From positions 124,001 to 188,000 of the forward strand of contig NZ_JABASX010000004.1 in the NCBI RefSeq assembly GCF_016107655.1: a stretch of DNA of 64,000 nt, given 5' to 3'. The notes under the pieces were generated by a model, which was not told the origin of the DNA, made no database searches, and saw only the letters and a program-made list of their open reading frames with translations. Within the stretch, counting starts at the first letter, position 1. Every line of letters begins with the position of its first letter. A program made the translations under genes and the position numbers. This DNA is from Brevibacterium antiquum. Its GTDB lineage: Bacteria > Actinomycetota > Actinomycetes > Actinomycetales > Brevibacteriaceae. This document shows positions 61,846 to 64,000 of the stretch, piece after piece.

Positions 61846-62733
61846 ATGTTCCCGCAGACGCACGAAGTGTTCAGCCACACGGCCCAGCAGGCGGCCAAGG
61901 TCGTCATCTCGAACTATTCGACGTCCTTCGGCCTGGCCACCAGACTCCTCGGACCCACCTATCGGCACCACATCCGCAACATCTACGCCCTTGTGCGGAT
62001 CGCCGATGAGATCGTTGATGGTCTTGCCGCTGATGCTGGACTCGATGCAGGCGAGCAGCGGCAGCTGCTGGACAACTTCGCTGCCGCAACCCGCAGCGCA
62101 CTGCACTTCGGCATCAGCGACAACCTCGTCATCCACGCGTTTGCACAGACGGCCAGGACTACCGGAATCACGTTTGATCTCATCGAGCCGTTCTTCGCCT
62201 CAATGCGGGCAGATCTGAGCGCCCCGAGTGCGCCCGTCCGCGGTCTCCCTGCGGACGAACACCGGGATTACGTCTACGGTTCCGCCGAAGTGGTCGGCCT
62301 GATGTGCCTCAAGGTCTTCCTCAGCGATCAGAGCCGCACCCCCACCGAGGTTGAGACGCTGGAATTCGGGGCGCGGCAGCTCGGGGCGGCGTTTCAGAAC
62401 ATCAACTTCCTCCGCGATCTGGCCGACGACAGTGTGCGCCTCCATCGCAGCTACCTCACCACTGAGACTCGACTCTCAGACTCCGACAAGGCCGCGTGGG
62501 TGATCATCATCCGACAGCAGCTCGCAGACGCTCAGGCCACGTTCTCGCTGCTGCCGAAGGATGCCAGAGCAGCGGTGAGAAGTGCTGCTGCACTCTTCGC
62601 AGCTCTCAACGACAGGATCGCTCTCACTCCCGTAGATCGCCTCTATCAGGAGCGTGTGCGCATCCCCAACGTGGTGAAGATGCGTCTGGCATCGCGAGCC
62701 ATCCTGTCCACTGCAAGGGAAGGACGGCCATGA
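61846..62733 (+). CDS. crtB: Phytoene synthase
   Basis: The 295-residue protein belongs to the squalene/phytoene synthase family: NYSTSFGLATRLLGP near residue 21, the first Asp-rich motif RIADEIVDGLAAD (about 50), and the second in FLRDLADDSVRLHRSYL (about 187). It condenses two geranylgeranyl diphosphates to phytoene, or longer-chain analogues if precursors differ. ATG 61846 directly follows the palindrome, and no close ribosome site exists (AAGGA lies 23 bases upstream). It overlaps crtI by ATGA. Confidence 0.9.
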   Translation: MFPQTHEVFSHTAQQAAKVVISNYSTSFGLATRLLGPTYRHHIRNIYALVRIADEIVDGLAADAGLDAGEQRQLLDNFAAATRSALHFGISDNLVIHAFAQTARTTGITFDLIEPFFASMRADLSAPSAPVRGLPADEHRDYVYGSAEVVGLMCLKVFLSDQSRTPTEVETLEFGARQLGAAFQNINFLRDLADDSVRLHRSYLTTETRLSDSDKAAWVIIIRQQLADAQATFSLLPKDARAAVRSAAALFAALNDRIALTPVDRLYQERVRIPNVVKMRLASRAILSTAREGRP

Positions 62734-64000
62734 CACAACGCATCGGTGTCATCGGTGGAGGTGCTGCAGGCCTCGCCACCGCAGCCCTGTTGGCGCGCGA
62801 AGGACACACCGTTGACCTCTTCGAGCAGAATTCCACGCTCGGCGGTCGTATCGGTTCGATCGAGCGGGACGGCTATCGATTCGACACCGGGCCCTCCTGG
62901 TACCTGATGCCGGAGGTCTACGAACACTTCTTCAACCTCGTCGGGACCTCTGCGAGTGCCGAATTGGATCTGCGCAGTCTTGACCCCGCCTACACCGTAT
63001 TCAGCCCCGGCTCGACATCCGCACCAGCGCAGACGATCACGATTCCGCAGGGCAGAGCCCGGGTTCTCGAGGTTTTCGAACGCGTCGAGAGGGGCAGCGG
63101 TCGTTCTCTGGGCCGATACCTGGCATCGGCCGACCGCACCAAGAACATGGCGATCGACTACTTTCTCTACAATCCCTTCACCTCACCGATATCGATGCTT
63201 CGGCCAGAGATCATGACCGCGCTCCCGACCTTGGTTCGTCAGCTCGGCACATCTCTTGAACGCTTCTCCTCGGCCTCGGTGAGGCATCCCATGCTGAGAC
63301 AGATCCTCCAATACCCGGCAATCTTCCTCGGCACGGACCCGCGGACGGCACCTGCGATCTACCACCTGATGAGTGCCTTGGATCTTGACGACGGAGTCCG
63401 ATACCCGATGGGAGGATTCAGAACCATCGTCGACGCATTGACCCGCATCGTCGCAGAATCCGGAGTCCGTGTGCACACCAACGCCGCAGTGGAGCACATA
63501 ACTGCTGTCCCGCGCAGCGGTCGACTCCGGAAAACCACCGGTCTCGTCTGGACGGATCACGAGGGCCGAAAGCACGAACACCGCTGTGACATCGTCGTCT
63601 CCGCCGCTGATCTCCACCACACGGAGACTCAGCTCCTCGATCCTGTCGATCGGAGCTTCCCTGCAAGCTGGTGGGAGAAGGTGACGAGCGGGCCGGGCGC
63701 CATTCTGGTATTCCTAGGAATTGAGGGAGAAGTCCCGCAGCTTCCCCATCACTCACTGTTCTTCACCGACGACTGGTCGACCAACTTCGACGACATCTTC
63801 GGCCCTCGACCGAAGATCTCCTCCCCGGCATCGGCCTATGTGTGCAAACCCAGCCACACCGATCCCAGCGTGGCACCACCCGATCACGAGAATCTATTCA
63901 TCCTCATACCCGTGCCCGCTGATGCAGGCCTGGGCGCAGGCGGCATCGATGGGCAGGGAGATCCGCGCATCGAGCGTGCAGCGGATCGAGCCATCGATCA
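62730..64000 (+). CDS. crtI: Phytoene desaturase, partial (runs off window end)
   Basis: The frame opens at ATG 62730, overlapping the crtB stop, and stays open to the window end (about 423 residues of the usual ~500-540). It begins with the FAD motif IGVIGGGAAGLATAALLARE, then LGGRIGSIERDGYRFDTGPS, as in CrtI proteins. Further family segments are DLDDGVRYPMGGFRTIVDAL (about residue 222) and CDIVVSAADLHHTETQLL (about 287). It desaturates phytoene stepwise toward neurosporene or lycopene, using FAD. The C-terminal FAD-binding end is outside the window. Confidence 0.9.
   Translation, partial: MTQRIGVIGGGAAGLATAALLAREGHTVDLFEQNSTLGGRIGSIERDGYRFDTGPSWYLMPEVYEHFFNLVGTSASAELDLRSLDPAYTVFSPGSTSAPAQTITIPQGRARVLEVFERVERGSGRSLGRYLASADRTKNMAIDYFLYNPFTSPISMLRPEIMTALPTLVRQLGTSLERFSSASVRHPMLRQILQYPAIFLGTDPRTAPAIYHLMSALDLDDGVRYPMGGFRTIVDALTRIVAESGVRVHTNAAVEHITAVPRSGRLRKTTGLVWTDHEGRKHEHRCDIVVSAADLHHTETQLLDPVDRSFPASWWEKVTSGPGAILVFLGIEGEVPQLPHHSLFFTDDWSTNFDDIFGPRPKISSPASAYVCKPSHTDPSVAPPDHENLFILIPVPADAGLGAGGIDGQGDPRIERAADRAID

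Overview
The window looks like a chromosomal segment of a high-GC actinobacterium, probably a Brevibacterium or a close relative in the Micrococcales. This is inferred from the GC-rich codon use, the many GTG starts, a crtB-crtI carotenoid locus next to a DUF2867 NAD-binding protein, actinobacterial CE1758/CE1759-type flavin enzymes, and MbtH/NRPS genes. No rRNA, tRNA, CRISPR array, insertion sequence or phage gene was seen, and no gene-free gap exceeds about 215 bases.

Region 0-12 kb: a GntR/FCD regulator and MFS transporter; a deleted enoyl-CoA hydratase; a TauE permease; an AraC regulator divergent from a quinone-reductase-like flavoprotein; two paralogous DUF1524/HNH lipoproteins, the second lacking apparent catalytic residues; a tandem pair of hotdog thioesterases divergent from an HxlR regulator; and a ChaA-like antiporter. 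Region 11.9-17.7 kb: a benzoylformate-decarboxylase-like enzyme, an arsenic operon (arsR divergent from acr3-arsC-arsO around a perfect 12-bp inverted repeat), and an isochorismatase-like hydrolase. Region 17.8-28.7 kb: a DJ-1/AraC regulator, DoxX, an LLM monooxygenase/FMN reductase pair with MarR, a rifampicin-type monooxygenase behind a rifamycin-associated element (RAE)-like repeat, an alpha/beta hydrolase and TetR pair with duplicated operators, an HxlR/SDR pair, and a 733-residue GMC oxidoreductase.

Region 28.8-35.5 kb: a Mog/MoaB-like protein and FdhD without a formate dehydrogenase; a gutted class V aminotransferase; a reactive-sulfur operon (sulfide:quinone reductase, persulfide dioxygenase-rhodanese, TauE exporter) resembling the staphylococcal cst set; and a GntR/UTRA regulator. 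Region 35.5-42.5 kb is the most unusual ordinary-sized locus. Two paralogous sets of PQQ-propeller lipoprotein plus DsbA-like thioredoxin, one with CcdA, run leftward. A CxxC membrane protein, a BlaI-type repressor and an M56 metalloprotease without a penicillin-binding sensor run rightward. Both arms start at one symmetric operator array.

Region 42.6-46 kb: two MFS transporters, one with a winged-helix-like C-terminal tail, and a 28-residue membrane peptide. Region 46.0-59.6 kb is a complete leftward NRPS operon: small secreted peptide, 3516-residue C-A-T x3-TE synthetase, MbtH, two-part ABC exporter and Sfp-type phosphopantetheinyl transferase. All three adenylation domains share nearly the same specificity code. 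Region 59.8-64 kb: a hypothetical protein, then the carotenoid operon (NAD-binding/DUF2867 protein, crtB, crtI running off the end), with a 23-bp perfect palindrome abutting the crtB start codon.
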